Shown one piece after another: positions 26,704 through 37,864 of a DNA stretch of 64,000 nt. The position numbers were made by a program, and so were the translations under genes. Below the pieces are notes generated by a model, which worked only from the letters and a program-made list of their open reading frames with translations, was not told where the DNA came from and searched no databases. How positions within the stretch are numbered: position 1 is the stretch's first letter; the number at the start of each line of letters is the position of its first letter. Source of the stretch: Prado023 sp963753075 (GTDB lineage Bacteria > Actinomycetota > Actinomycetes > S36-B12 > CAIYMF01); NCBI GenBank assembly GCA_963753075.1, contig CAVWAR010000008.1, forward strand, positions 124,001-188,000. Reading direction: 5' to 3'.

Positions 26704-27905
26704 TACCGGCCGAGGAACTCCACCCGGAAGGCATCGAAGTCGCCGCCCTCGAGGGCCGCGCGCATCCGGTCGACCAGCGCCACCACGAAGTGCACGTTGT
26801 GGATCGTGGCGAGGGTGTGCCCGACCATCTCATCTGCCTTGGTCAGGTGGTGCAGGTAGGCCCGGGTGTAGTTGCGGCAGGTGTAGCAGGAGCACTGCGG
26901 ATCGAGCGGCTCGAAGGAGCGCCGGTTGGCGGCCGTGACGATGTTGTAGCGCCCGTCATTGGCAAGGATCGCGGAGTTGCGGGCAACACGTGAGGGCATC
27001 ACACAGTCGAAGGTGTCCGCCCCGGCGGCGACCCCCGCGAACAGGTCGTCGGGCTCGCCGATCCCGAGCAGGTGTCGGGGCCGGTCCTCGGGCAGCTCCT
27101 CGCTGACCCATCCGACGATCTGCTCCAGCCGGGACTTCTCCAGCGCCCCGCCGATACCGAAGCCGTCGACGGCCAGGGTGGCCAGATCGCGGGCGGCGGC
27201 CCGTCGCAGGTCCTCGAACTGCGCGCCCTGCACCACGGCGAACAGCGCCTGGTGGGGGCGGTGCGTGCGCTCCTGGGTGAGCTGCTCGTGGGCCGCCACG
27301 CACCGGCGGGCCCAGGCGGCCGTCCGCGCCACGGAGCGCTCCTGGTAGGCGCGGGTGTTCATCAGGGTCGTGCACTCGTCGAAGGCGAAGATGATGTCGG
27401 CACCGAGCTGGTGCTGGACGGCCATGCTCGACTCGGGCGTGAAGCGGTGCCGATCGCCGTTGAGGTGGGACACGAACGACACCCCGTCGTCATCGACGTG
27501 AGCCAATCGGTCCTTGCCCTCGGCGATCACGTCGTCGGAGGTCACCGAGTCGGCCTGCATCGCCAGCACCTTGCGGAACCCCACCCCCAGGCTCATCACC
27601 TGGAAGCCGCCGGAGTCGGTGAACGTCGGACCGGGCCAGTTCATGAACGCCCCGAGCCCGCCCGCCTGGTCGATGAGGTCGGCTCCGGGCTGCAGGAACA
27701 GGTGGTACGCGTTGGCCAGGACCGCCTGTGCACCCAGGCCGTCGGCTGATTCCGGGAGGATGCCCTTCACGGTTGCCTTGGTCCCGACCGGGATGAAGGC
27801 CGGCGTCCGGATGGGCCCGTGCGGCGTGGTGATCACGCCGGTACGCGCCATTCCGTGCCGGGTGTCCACACGGAAGTCGAAGGGGGACCCAAGCATGGGG
27901 GCCAT
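26655..27905 (-). CDS. tgt: tRNA-guanine(34) transglycosylase (queuine tRNA-ribosyltransferase)
   Basis: The 416-residue enzyme exchanges guanine-34 in GUN-anticodon tRNAs for a 7-deazaguanine. The general-base Asp97 lies in PTFTDSGGFQ and the nucleophile Asp in TFDCVMPSRVARN. The substrate loop GGALEKSRLEQIVGWV follows the conserved FGIGG-type segment, and the zinc site CSCYTCRNYTRAYLHHL has three Cys and a His. Length is slightly above the bacterial norm (~375-400) because of the C-terminal tail, which is coded opposite the end of yhhQ. The start may instead be the ATG at 27896, 7 nt after TTGAAT. No queuosine biosynthesis gene is visible, which fits salvage by YhhQ plus Tgt. Confidence 0.93.
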   Translation of the reverse strand: MAPMLGSPFDFRVDTRHGMARTGVITTPHGPIRTPAFIPVGTKATVKGILPESADGLGAQAVLANAYHLFLQPGADLIDQAGGLGAFMNWPGPTFTDSGGFQVMSLGVGFRKVLAMQADSVTSDDVIAEGKDRLAHVDDDGVSFVSHLNGDRHRFTPESSMAVQHQLGADIIFAFDECTTLMNTRAYQERSVARTAAWARRCVAAHEQLTQERTHRPHQALFAVVQGAQFEDLRRAAARDLATLAVDGFGIGGALEKSRLEQIVGWVSEELPEDRPRHLLGIGEPDDLFAGVAAGADTFDCVMPSRVARNSAILANDGRYNIVTAANRRSFEPLDPQCSCYTCRNYTRAYLHHLTKADEMVGHTLATIHNVHFVVALVDRMRAALEGGDFDAFRVEFLGRYYARRAAVGSGSAGTP

Positions 27906-27963
27906 TCAACACCGCGTGCCCGCCAGAGCCGTAGGGTGAGGGCAGTCCAGCACGGGAGGTCAC

Positions 27964-28245
27964 ATGAGCAACCCCTATGCGCAGTACCCGCAGCAGCCCC
28001 CGATTCCACCGGACGTCAACTCCACGAAGGTCCTGTGCGGGATCATGGGAATCCTGCTCGGCGGGCTGGGAGTCCACAGGTTCATCCTCGGCGACGTGTC
28101 CGGCGGGATCATCCGGATCGTGATCACCCTGGTGACCTGCGGGGCCGGATCGCTCGTCGGCTTCATCGAGGGGATCATCTACCTCACGAAGACCGACCCC
28201 GACTTCTACTGGACGTACATGGTCGGGAAGAAGGCCTGGTTCTGA
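27964..28245 (+). CDS. TM2-domain membrane protein
   Basis: The 93-residue protein has a Pro/Gln/Tyr-rich N-terminus (residues 1-20) and a TM2 domain: KVLCGIMGILLGGLGVHRFILGD with the first span, the conserved G-x-HRF-x-LG turn, then IVITLVTCGAGSLVGFIEGIIYL and the trailing D. TM2 proteins are small membrane proteins of unknown role. GGGAGG sits 5 nt before the ATG, a strong ribosome site. It is divergent from tgt (58 bp apart). Confidence 0.9.
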   Translation: MSNPYAQYPQQPPIPPDVNSTKVLCGIMGILLGGLGVHRFILGDVSGGIIRIVITLVTCGAGSLVGFIEGIIYLTKTDPDFYWTYMVGKKAWF

Positions 28246-28334
28246 CGGCTGGCTGGTTCGGGGGCGCTCCGAGTGCCGGCCAGGCTGCCCGACCGGTGAT
28301 TCCGGCCAGCGCATTCGGGGCACGGGGTGCCACG

Positions 28335-29717
28335 ATGTCGTCCATGGCCATCACATCCCAGAACCCGGCAACCGGCGAGACCCTCATGACCTTCGGCGCG
28401 CTGACCGGCGCCCAGGTCCAGGACGCCATCGGCACCGCTCATGCAACCTTCCAGACCTGGCGCACCACCTCTTTCGACCACCGGGCCGCGCTGATGCGCG
28501 GTGCCGCCGACCTGCTCGCCGAGGACAGCGAGTCGATCGCGACGACCATGACCCTGGAGATGGGCAAGACACTGAAGTCGGCTCGAGCCGAGGTGGCCAA
28601 GTGTGTCAAGGGGATGCGCTGGTATGCCGAGAATGCTGAGCAGCTGCTGGCCGACGAGCCGGTCGACCCGGCTGCGGTCGGTGCCTCGAGGGCATTCGCC
28701 CGGTACGCACCCCTGGGCATCGTCCTGGCGGTCATGCCGTGGAACTTCCCGCTGTGGCAGGTCATGCGCTTCGCCGCGCCGGCGCTGATGGCCGGCAACG
28801 TCGGGCTGCTCAAGCATGCGTCGAATGTGCCGCAGTGCGCGCTGTACATGGAGGACCTGTTCCGGCGCGCCGGGTTCCCTGACGGCTGCTTCACGACGTT
28901 GCTGATCGGTGCCCGCGAGGTCGAGCCGGTGCTCCGGGACCCGCGCGTGCGGGCCGCGACGCTCACGGGCTCAGAGCTGGCCGGCCAGTCTGTCGCTTCG
29001 ATCTGCGGTGACGAGATCAAGAAGACCGTGTTGGAGCTCGGTGGCTCCGACCCGTTCATCGTGATGCCGTCGGCGGATGTCCAGCGGGCCGCCGAGGTGG
29101 CCGTCACCGCCCGGTGCCAGAACAACGGGCAGTCGTGCATCGCCGCGAAGCGCTTCATCGTGCACACCGATGTCTACGATGAGTTCGCGCAGTCGTTCGT
29201 CGCGCGCATGGCTGCGCTCGTCGTCGGGGATCCGATGGATGCGGCCACGGACGTCGGCCCGCTGGCCACGGAGTCGGGCCGGACCGATGTCGAGGTGATG
29301 GTCTCGGATGCGCGCGCGAAGGGGGCCGCGATCCTGTGCGGCGGGCAGGCGATCGAGGGGCCGGGGTGGTTCTACGAGCCCACCGTCGTGGCCGACATGA
29401 CCCCGGACATGGAGATGTACGCCGAGGAGGTGTTCGGCCCGGTCGCCGGCCTGTACCGGATCGACTCGATGGACGAGGCGATCGAGCTCGGCAACGGCAC
29501 GAACTACGGCCTGGGCTCCAACGCGTGGACAACGGATCCGCAGGAGCAGGACCGGTTCATCCGCGACCTCGACTCCGGGGTCGTGACGGTGAATGGGATG
29601 ACGGTCTCGTACAACGACATGCCGTTCGGTGGGACGAAGCGGTCGGGATACGGCCGGGAGCTCAGCGGGCATGGGATTCGGGAGTTCTGCAACGTCAAGG
29701 CGGTCTGGATCGGTTGA
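28335..29717 (+). CDS. gabD: NAD(P)-dependent succinate-semialdehyde dehydrogenase
   Basis: A 460-residue aldehyde dehydrogenase. The catalytic Cys is in NNGQSCIAAKRF and the general-base Glu in TVLELGGSDPFIV; the cofactor segment VMPWNFPLWQVMRFAAPALMAGN and C-terminal MPFGGTKRSGYGRELSGHGIREF are also present. The short N-terminus and these signatures match the GabD1-type succinate-semialdehyde dehydrogenases (GABA or 2-oxoglutarate bypass: succinate semialdehyde to succinate). The exact substrate is inferred. The ATG at 28335 is used; an alternative ATG is three codons downstream. Longer in-frame extensions run through the TM2 gene in another frame and are rejected. Confidence 0.88.
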   Translation: MSSMAITSQNPATGETLMTFGALTGAQVQDAIGTAHATFQTWRTTSFDHRAALMRGAADLLAEDSESIATTMTLEMGKTLKSARAEVAKCVKGMRWYAENAEQLLADEPVDPAAVGASRAFARYAPLGIVLAVMPWNFPLWQVMRFAAPALMAGNVGLLKHASNVPQCALYMEDLFRRAGFPDGCFTTLLIGAREVEPVLRDPRVRAATLTGSELAGQSVASICGDEIKKTVLELGGSDPFIVMPSADVQRAAEVAVTARCQNNGQSCIAAKRFIVHTDVYDEFAQSFVARMAALVVGDPMDAATDVGPLATESGRTDVEVMVSDARAKGAAILCGGQAIEGPGWFYEPTVVADMTPDMEMYAEEVFGPVAGLYRIDSMDEAIELGNGTNYGLGSNAWTTDPQEQDRFIRDLDSGVVTVNGMTVSYNDMPFGGTKRSGYGRELSGHGIREFCNVKAVWIG

Positions 29718-29773
29718 TACCGGGGCATACGGGAGGCGGCATCAGCGATTCTCAGAACTTCTTCAGAGCGGTG

Positions 29774-29947
29774 ATGGTGAAGACCGCTGGCGCGGGGGGT
29801 GAGCAGATCCGGTTGCAGGACAGGGACCGCAACTCGCGCAACGCGCGGGTGAACGCGACCAACGTCAACAAGGGCAACATGCAGATCGCCCACGGCGTCG
29901 ACCGCGTCCTGCGCCCGCTGGACCTCCCGCCGACCGTCAACCACTGA
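29774..29947 (+). pseudogene. Remnant of a fasciclin-domain protein (C-terminal end only)
   Basis: This short frame ends in NVNKGNMQIAHGVDRVLRPL, which matches the closing strand-helix of a fasciclin (FAS1) domain, where NGxIHxIDxVLxP is the hallmark; the preceding RLQDRDRNSRNARVNATN fits the strand before it. The rest of the domain (~100 residues) and a signal peptide are absent, and the frame opens upstream without a fitting start, so it looks like a 3' remnant. Fasciclin proteins (MPT70/MPT83 in mycobacteria) are classical targets of SigK, and a SigK/RskA-like pair lies 1 kb away, so this may be a decayed regulon member. Confidence 0.55.
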
Positions 29948-29979
29948 GCGCGGCAGGTGGACTGAGCATCGCCGAATCG

Positions 29980-30005
29980 TGGCCCCCGGAGCAATCCGGG
30001 GCCCA
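29980..30005. terminator. Hairpin after the dehydrogenase/fasciclin remnant
   Basis: An 11-bp stem with one mismatch (TGGCCCCCGGA, 29980-29990; TCCGGGGCCCA, 29995-30005) closes a GCAA tetraloop, a stable loop type. It lies between the plus-strand genes ending at 29947 and the minus-strand MBL gene that ends at 30096. The remaining bases to 30095 show nothing else. Confidence 0.6.
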
Positions 30006-30095
30006 CAGGCATGTCCGGACCACTCCCGTTGCGTGGCGCCTGCGGCTGGCCGACGCCGCGGGTCCCTGCAGCCTGTCCACAGGGCCGCTGGCCGC

Positions 30096-30815
30096 CTACA
30101 GCCCGGGACCGAACCTCGTCTGGTGGGCGAGGAACTCGCGGATCGCGTCCCGACCTGTCCCCTTGATGTCGGGGCCGTGGGTGAAGGCCGCAGTCGTGTA
30201 CTCGAGGTCCGCCAGGGTGGTGGCGGTCTGCTGGGTCAGGGCAGCGTTCGTGCAGAAGGCGAGCACCGGCCAGGTGCGTCGGGAGCGCATGTTCCAGATG
30301 CTGTCACCGGTGATCAGGGTCCCCGAGGCCTCGTGCAGCAGCGAGCAGTGCCCGGGGGTGTGCCCCGGGGTGTGGTGCACGCGAAGCCCGCTGCCGGACA
30401 GGAGCTCGCCATCGGCCATCGTCCGTTCCACCGGGGCGGCAGGTACGTCCCGGGGCGCCCGGCTCATGAGGCGACCGAGGCGCATCGATCCGTCCGTGGG
30501 GGCGCTCTTGCCGGTGCGGACGAACTCGGCGTCGTCCTCGTGGACGGTGATCCCGTTGTGGGTGCGCTGCGCGAGCTCAGCGGCACCGCCAGCGTGGTCA
30601 ACGTGGGCGTGGGTGAGCACGATGGTGGTCACGTCCACGGGCCCGGAACCGATCTCCGACAGGGCCGCCAGAATGCGCGCGGGTGCTGACTTCAGCCCCG
30701 TGTCGACCAGCGTCACCCCGCCGTCCTCGGCCCGTACCAGGAACGAGTTGACCAAGTCCCACTTGACCGTGGGGACCCTCCAGAGGCCGGGTGCGAGCAT
30801 CAGGGCTGCGGGCAT
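30096..30815 (-). CDS. Metallo-beta-lactamase-fold hydrolase
   Basis: The 239-residue MBL-fold protein has the metal-binding motif THAHVDHAG (residues 68-76), HTPGHTPGHCS (third His) and TGDSIWN (Asp), with a terminal His in FTHGPDIKG. This is the glyoxalase II-like subgroup; two metals are expected and the activity is probably hydrolysis of a thioester or lactone, but the substrate is not known. The start is taken at 30815, where TGGAGGGC precedes the ATG and TACGCT lies 7 nt upstream; a longer frame to 30908 would run into the terminator hairpin of the anti-sigma gene. Confidence 0.82.
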   Translation of the reverse strand: MPAALMLAPGLWRVPTVKWDLVNSFLVRAEDGGVTLVDTGLKSAPARILAALSEIGSGPVDVTTIVLTHAHVDHAGGAAELAQRTHNGITVHEDDAEFVRTGKSAPTDGSMRLGRLMSRAPRDVPAAPVERTMADGELLSGSGLRVHHTPGHTPGHCSLLHEASGTLITGDSIWNMRSRRTWPVLAFCTNAALTQQTATTLADLEYTTAAFTHGPDIKGTGRDAIREFLAHQTRFGPGL

Positions 30816-30881
30816 GCCCTCCAGCGTAGGGCTCCGCTCAGGCCGACGCCTCCGGGTCTGGCGTGTGTGCAACAGCAACAT

Positions 30882-30906
30882 GGCCGACAGGACGTACCTG
30901 TCGGCC
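30882..30906 (-). terminator. Terminator hairpin of the sigma/anti-sigma operon
   Basis: GGCCGACAGG (30882-30891) and CCTGTCGGCC (30897-30906) form a perfect 10-bp stem around an ACGTA loop, 17 nt past the minus-strand anti-sigma stop. It should separate that operon from the MBL gene. Confidence 0.75.
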
Positions 30907-30923
30907 ACCCGTGCTGGCGAGGC

Positions 30924-31706
30924 TCAGGCCTCGAGGACGCCTCGCATGAGCGAGTTCTTCGAGTGACTGGGATCGCCGTCGTAGCTCTCCAACGAGATAT
31001 CGATGACGGGGAAGTCCGCGATCGCCAGGCCAGGGGGCACCGTGAACGTGCCAACCGAACCGGCCGGCAGGGCGCCCAGGGCCACCAGCTTCGTGGCGTC
31101 CGCGTCGAGCAGCCACACCTCGTAGAAGCCGTCATTGTCCGGCAACGAACGGGCATCGACCCGGACCACCTCGCCGTCCGGGCTGTCCATGACGGAGGCT
31201 TCACCGGGAGAGGGGACGTCGTCGGTCAAGGGATCAAGCACCGCCTGGGCGAGGAAGGTCTCCGAACCCGGGGAATCACCACCCGTGCCGCGATCGATCG
31301 CCGAGGAGACAACGGCGCCGCCAACCACAGCGCCGGCCATCGCGGCCATCGCGGCGACAGCCCACATCGACTTGCTGCGTCGACGCGACTCGAGCGGGAC
31401 GACGTTGCTGGCATTCTCCGAGACGGGGACGGGAGCGGGGCTCGGCACCGCTGCCAGCGATGGGGCAGCCTGTTCGGCGCCGTCAGGGGCGTTGGCGAGG
31501 AACAGCTCGCGCTGTATCCCTGCCCATACGTGGTCGGGCACCTCGGGCAGCACCTCGGGAGCCTCGCGCCCCAGGGTCACGATTTCAGCCAGCTCGGCAG
31601 CCTCGGACGTGCACTGCTCGCAGCCGGACAGATGGGCAGCTTCGTCGGATTGGATGTCCTCGCCCAGGGCAGCCAGCGCAAGGGTCGTGGGGTCACAGTG
31701 CGACAT
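30924..31706 (-). CDS. rskA: RskA-family anti-sigma factor
   Basis: The 260-residue membrane protein has an N-terminal anti-sigma zinc-binding motif, His25-x3-Cys29-x2-Cys32 (HLSGCEQC), a cytoplasmic linker, one membrane span (~residues 113-134, MWAVAAMAAMAGAVVGGAVV) and an extracytoplasmic RskA C-terminal domain (FYEVWLLDADATKLVALGAL ... GTFTVPPGLA). It should hold the sigma factor at the membrane until proteolysis releases it. Its start lies inside the 3' end of the sigma gene (14-bp overlap), the usual sigma/anti-sigma coupling. The symbol is assigned by family, not by orthology proof. Confidence 0.85.
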   Translation of the reverse strand: MSHCDPTTLALAALGEDIQSDEAAHLSGCEQCTSEAAELAEIVTLGREAPEVLPEVPDHVWAGIQRELFLANAPDGAEQAAPSLAAVPSPAPVPVSENASNVVPLESRRRSKSMWAVAAMAAMAGAVVGGAVVSSAIDRGTGGDSPGSETFLAQAVLDPLTDDVPSPGEASVMDSPDGEVVRVDARSLPDNDGFYEVWLLDADATKLVALGALPAGSVGTFTVPPGLAIADFPVIDISLESYDGDPSHSKNSLMRGVLEA

Positions 31707-32331
31707 CTTCGACCTCCATCCTCGAACGCAGCCGTTCCAAGGATCGGCGTATATGGCTCTTCACGGTGCCGATCGGCATGTCCAGCCGTTCGGCGATCTG
31801 GGCATGGGTCAGGTCGTCGTAGAACGCCATGCGCACGATCCGACCTGCGGGATCGCCCAACCGCTCCAACTCATCGGCGACGAACATCTGCGCGGCGACC
31901 CGATCGGTGTCGGCAGGCGCTGAGTCGCTCACCGGTTCCACGGCCTCAACTGCTGACCGGACCTTCGCGTCACGTGTGCGCGACTCCCAGTGATCGGCGA
32001 TCCGACGACGGGTGATGGTCATCAGCCAGCCGGGCAGGGATCCTGCCTCGGGTCGATAGGTCTCCCGGCCCTTCCAGGCGTTGACGAACACCATCTGGGT
32101 GATGTCAGCCGCGTCCTCGGAGTTGCCGGTTGAGCGGGCCGCCGTCGCATGCACCATCCGCGACCAGCGGTGGTACGCCTCGGCGAGCGCATCGTCGTGG
32201 CCGGAGCGGAAGCCGATCGCGACCTCCATGTCGGTCATCTCGGACTGCATAGTGGCGATACTGCCAAAGTCCGCGAACCGATGTCGGGACCCACTCGCCA
32301 CAATTGCCGGATTAAGAGCCATCACGCCCAT
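31693..32331 (-). CDS. sigK: ECF RNA polymerase sigma factor, SigK-like
   Basis: The 212-residue ECF sigma factor has region 2 (AYHRWSRMVHATAARSTGNS, then DITQMVFVNAWKGRETYRPE, SLPGWLMTITRRRIADHWE) and region 4 (RMAFYDDLTHAQIAERLDMP, GTVKSHIRRSLERLRSRM). The RskA partner and a CCGAAT-type promoter upstream support assignment to the SigK group. A perfect AAGGAGG lies 10 nt before the ATG at 32331; the frame is open to 32541, but upstream starts have no ribosome site. The operon appears to be autoregulated. Confidence 0.82.
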   Translation of the reverse strand: MGVMALNPAIVASGSRHRFADFGSIATMQSEMTDMEVAIGFRSGHDDALAEAYHRWSRMVHATAARSTGNSEDAADITQMVFVNAWKGRETYRPEAGSLPGWLMTITRRRIADHWESRTRDAKVRSAVEAVEPVSDSAPADTDRVAAQMFVADELERLGDPAGRIVRMAFYDDLTHAQIAERLDMPIGTVKSHIRRSLERLRSRMEVEDVAL

Positions 32332-32399
32332 GGCTTCGTAGCCTCCTTGGTCAAGTCTGCGTGCGGTTCGAGCTCCGGCGTTGCTCGTCTTATCCATCC

Positions 32400-32427
32400 A
32401 TTCGGCCGGACGGGCCCAGTTGGATGC
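32400..32427 (-). promoter_or_regulatory. SigK-type autoregulatory promoter
   Basis: On the minus strand GCATCC (32427-32422), a 16-nt spacer and CCGAAT (32405-32400) match the promoter signature I recall for mycobacterial SigK (CCATCC, 16-17 nt, CCGAAT) at 11 of 12 positions. The -10 lies about 70 nt before the sigma start, leaving a ~60-nt leader with a strong Shine-Dalgarno site. I looked for further matches around CCGAAT elsewhere in the window and found none convincing. Confidence 0.65.
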
Positions 32428-32524
32428 ACCCCGGGGCCCCTTATCCGCACTCACGGGGTCCTGGTCAGGCAGCGTTGCTCGCCCAGTCGAGCGGGCCCCG
32501 GGGCGAGCGGGCAGGATTCCGATC

Positions 32525-35113
<2,589 letters not shown>

Positions 35114-35170
35114 CACCAGCCCCGAGCTCGCCCGGGCCCGGTGGGCCAACTCGGGTGCACGAGCAGGTCG

Positions 35171-35947
35171 TCAGAGGTCATCCATGATCGAGCGCGCCTC
35201 ATCGACGCCTGCGCGGACAGCGTCCAGGGAGTCGGTGAGGTCGCCGACGATCCGCGTTGCCTCGTCGGTGTCCGCTCCGGCTGGGCCGAGCGCGACCAGC
35301 TCCCCGGTGCGCGCGGCCAACCCCTCGAGTCCCACGGCGGAGGCCTGCATCTGGGCCATTGCCGAGTCCCGGCGGCGCAGCAGTCGGTCGATCGACTCCG
35401 CCTGGGCGTCCAGCGCGGCCAGGGCACCTTCCTGGTCACGTCGGACGTGCCGATCGGTGGTGTGCCGCAGCTGTTCCTGGAGGCGGGCGATCTCATGGGC
35501 CACGCGGTTGGGACGGGCGGTCGCGATGCTCGTGTCGAGCACGGTGATCCGACCGGCCATCTCATCGATTGCCTCCACCACGGGCCGGCTCTCGGTGAGT
35601 ACACGCCGGACCTCGCCAGCGATCCACTGGTCGGACGGGCGTTCGACCAGGTCGCCCATCCGCGCGACTGCGGCATGCGACCGGGCCAGCAGATCAGCCT
35701 GGACGCTGCCGGCCGGGGGCTCCGGAAGCCGGTCCCGGGGTCGTTCCAGTGCGGGTGGTTCGGCCCGGTGACCGCGGGCGGAGCCCACCACGACCTTGGT
35801 GCCCAGGACCGCGGCGCCGATGCCGACCCCAGCAGCAACGGCTCCGACCGGGGTCAGCGTGGCCCCCAGGACAGCCCAGCCCAGGCCGCCACAGACCGCA
35901 GCGACCAGCCAGCCCCACGGGTCACGGATCTCGTCTCGGGCGCGCAC
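35171..35947 (-). CDS. Membrane-anchored coiled-coil protein of unknown function
   Basis: A 258-residue protein from a GTG start. It has a hydrophobic N-terminal hairpin (residues ~10-48, WGWLVAAVCGGLGWAVLGAT and VGIGAAVLGTKVVVGSA), then a basic/proline segment and long helices rich in Arg, Glu, Leu and Ala with coiled-coil spacing (residues ~80-250). It resembles no named family that I recognise. The GTG is 26 nt after the SBP-VWA stop, and CAGACT lies 7 nt upstream. Co-transcription with the VWA gene is likely, so it may work with it at the membrane. Confidence 0.65.
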   Translation of the reverse strand: MRARDEIRDPWGWLVAAVCGGLGWAVLGATLTPVGAVAAGVGIGAAVLGTKVVVGSARGHRAEPPALERPRDRLPEPPAGSVQADLLARSHAAVARMGDLVERPSDQWIAGEVRRVLTESRPVVEAIDEMAGRITVLDTSIATARPNRVAHEIARLQEQLRHTTDRHVRRDQEGALAALDAQAESIDRLLRRRDSAMAQMQASAVGLEGLAARTGELVALGPAGADTDEATRIVGDLTDSLDAVRAGVDEARSIMDDL

Positions 35948-35973
35948 AGGTCCCAGTCTGCCCCGGTCGGGGC

Positions 35974-37800
35974 TCAGAAGTTCGACAGCACGCTGGCCAG
36001 GACCTTCTCGATGCTGGCCGGGTCGTTGGCCTCGTAGTACTTGCCGCGGGATGCCTCGGCGATCGCGCCGAGCGCTGCGGGGTCGGCACCCTCGCCGTAC
36101 CCGATCGGGAAGACCCGCACGCTGGTGTCGGTGCTCTCGCCCTGCAACTGCTCGAGCAGGCTGTCCAGGTTGGCGTCCGGCGGATACTCGTTCTGCCCGT
36201 CGGACAGCAGCACGATCGCATTGATCCGCGTCGGGTCCAGCTCGGCCAGCATCTGCTCCTGGGCCTCGCGCAGCGTCGCATAGAGCGCAGTGCCGCCGCC
36301 GGCGACCATCGAGCGCACGTCCTGCTGCATCGGCGCGATGGAGCTCGCGGCGGGTGCCACCGGCTGCATCTCGAGCCATGGCTGGAGGTTCGGGCCGAGC
36401 TCGGTGGAGAAGGCCCACAGCCCCACCTCGTCATCGGGGGCGAATCCTTCGAAGGCGGAGGCCGCTGCCTCCTGGGCCAGCTCCAGCTTCGTCCGGCCGG
36501 CGGAGGTCACCAGCTCACCCATCGAGCCGGACACATCCATGACGAAGAGCACGTGGGCGCGCTTGCGCAGCTCATCCCAGGACTGCTGCACGTCCGCGAG
36601 CACGGCAGGCGCCGGCGGGGTGAGGATGCTGGTCGGGCCTGCGGGCAGCATCCCGTTCTCCTGCGTGATCGGGGCCCCGGGCTCGCCGGTGTGGGTCCGG
36701 AAGCCGGCATCGGTGAAGACCGCCTGCTGGGCGGGTTCGTGCAGCCAGGTCAGGAAATCGTCTGCGGCACGCGCCTTGGACTCGTCGACCCACTCGGCAT
36801 CGAGCGTGATCCACGGGTTGTCCGACAGCAGTGTCCCGTCCGATGGGTAGACGGCGGCCAGCTGCTGGTCCGGCGGCGGTGCGGCACCGAGGGTCTGCGG
36901 ATCGCCGGTCGGGTTGCCCTGGTTGTAGTCCAGGACCGACTTCTCCTCGACAGTGACCGCCGAGACGTAGGTCAGGCCCTGGCCCGCGGCCGCCTCCTGG
37001 CTCATGTTCTCCAGGAACGTCAGCGTGGTGTCCCCGTAGTGCACGACCGCCGACTCGAGCTGGCCCACGAAGTCGCGGGTCTCCTGATCCGCGACCTGGT
37101 CCGACGTCAGGTCGCTGGAGACCCCGGTGGCCGCGAAGTAGGAGGCGATCGTGGCGTTGAGCCCGGAGGTGGAGAAGTGCGGATTGGTCTTGCCCAGCTT
37201 GAAGCGGCCCCACTCCGGGTGGTCCTTGCTGGCCCACCCCTTCGGGGACTTGGCCAGCGCGGCGAGGTCCTTCCAGCCGATCTGCGCGTCCGGCCAGCCC
37301 AGGGCCTGGGCCATCGGCAGCGGCATGGCGATCACCAGGGGGGTCTGCACCAACGAGGGGCGCTCAGAGGGCATCGGGCTGGGTCGGTCCAGGTCGGTGG
37401 AGTCCTGGTCGACCAGCACCGCCCACGAGCTCGAGGCGGGGCTCCACACATCGGGCCGGGGGCCGTCGAGCTCCTCGTCCCATCCGCGAGCCAGCGCTGT
37501 CGCCGCCGCACCGCTGGACTTCGTGGCCACCGCCATCCACATGCACGTGCCCTCGACCTCGGGAGCCGACGAGTTGTACTTGTCGGCGAGCTCGCCGAGC
37601 AGCGCGGCCTTCTCGCTCGAGGCGACCACTGTGACCGTCGTGCAGTCCTCGGGCGCCGTCACGGTCCCGGTGCTGGGGTCGGTGCCGGCCTGCTCGTCGC
37701 TGCCGCTGCCACCGAACCACTGGCGGACCGCGATCACGAGGACGACGCCCATCAGCGCCGCGATGATCAGTGGGACGGCTGATCTGCGTCGACCTGACAT
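35974..37800 (-). CDS. Extracellular solute-binding domain fused to a von Willebrand factor A domain
   Basis: The 608-residue protein has an N-terminal signal anchor (residues ~8-25) without a lipobox Cys. Residues ~50-385 have the layout of a family 1-type periplasmic solute-binding protein (CTTVTVVASSEKAALLGELA, TTLTFLENMSQEAAAGQGL, PWITLDAEWVDESKARAA). Residues ~405-600 are a VWA domain with a MIDAS motif (VLFVMDVSGSMGE), the distal Thr in GGGTALYAT and VLLSDGQNE. Such proteins sit outside the membrane and sense or bind a ligand or surface partner; no ABC permease is present. AGGAGG 7 nt before the ATG supports the start. It is followed by the coiled-coil gene. Confidence 0.85.
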   Translation of the reverse strand: MSGRRRSAVPLIIAALMGVVLVIAVRQWFGGSGSDEQAGTDPSTGTVTAPEDCTTVTVVASSEKAALLGELADKYNSSAPEVEGTCMWMAVATKSSGAAATALARGWDEELDGPRPDVWSPASSSWAVLVDQDSTDLDRPSPMPSERPSLVQTPLVIAMPLPMAQALGWPDAQIGWKDLAALAKSPKGWASKDHPEWGRFKLGKTNPHFSTSGLNATIASYFAATGVSSDLTSDQVADQETRDFVGQLESAVVHYGDTTLTFLENMSQEAAAGQGLTYVSAVTVEEKSVLDYNQGNPTGDPQTLGAAPPPDQQLAAVYPSDGTLLSDNPWITLDAEWVDESKARAADDFLTWLHEPAQQAVFTDAGFRTHTGEPGAPITQENGMLPAGPTSILTPPAPAVLADVQQSWDELRKRAHVLFVMDVSGSMGELVTSAGRTKLELAQEAAASAFEGFAPDDEVGLWAFSTELGPNLQPWLEMQPVAPAASSIAPMQQDVRSMVAGGGTALYATLREAQEQMLAELDPTRINAIVLLSDGQNEYPPDANLDSLLEQLQGESTDTSVRVFPIGYGEGADPAALGAIAEASRGKYYEANDPASIEKVLASVLSNF

Positions 37801-37864
37801 GGGCGCCTCCTGTTCGTGCCAATCGCACCATCATCGGTCACAAGGGTCATCGAGCGACAGGGGG

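Noticed and set aside
32355..32385. GCGGTTCGAGCTCCG, similar to a tRNA T-arm.
   Set aside because: The flanking bases do not form the 5-bp T stem and no acceptor or anticodon arm can be drawn.
37801..37864. A possible small gene between the VWA and methyltransferase genes.
   Set aside because: Only 64 bp are available and they hold the VWA ribosome site and nothing else.
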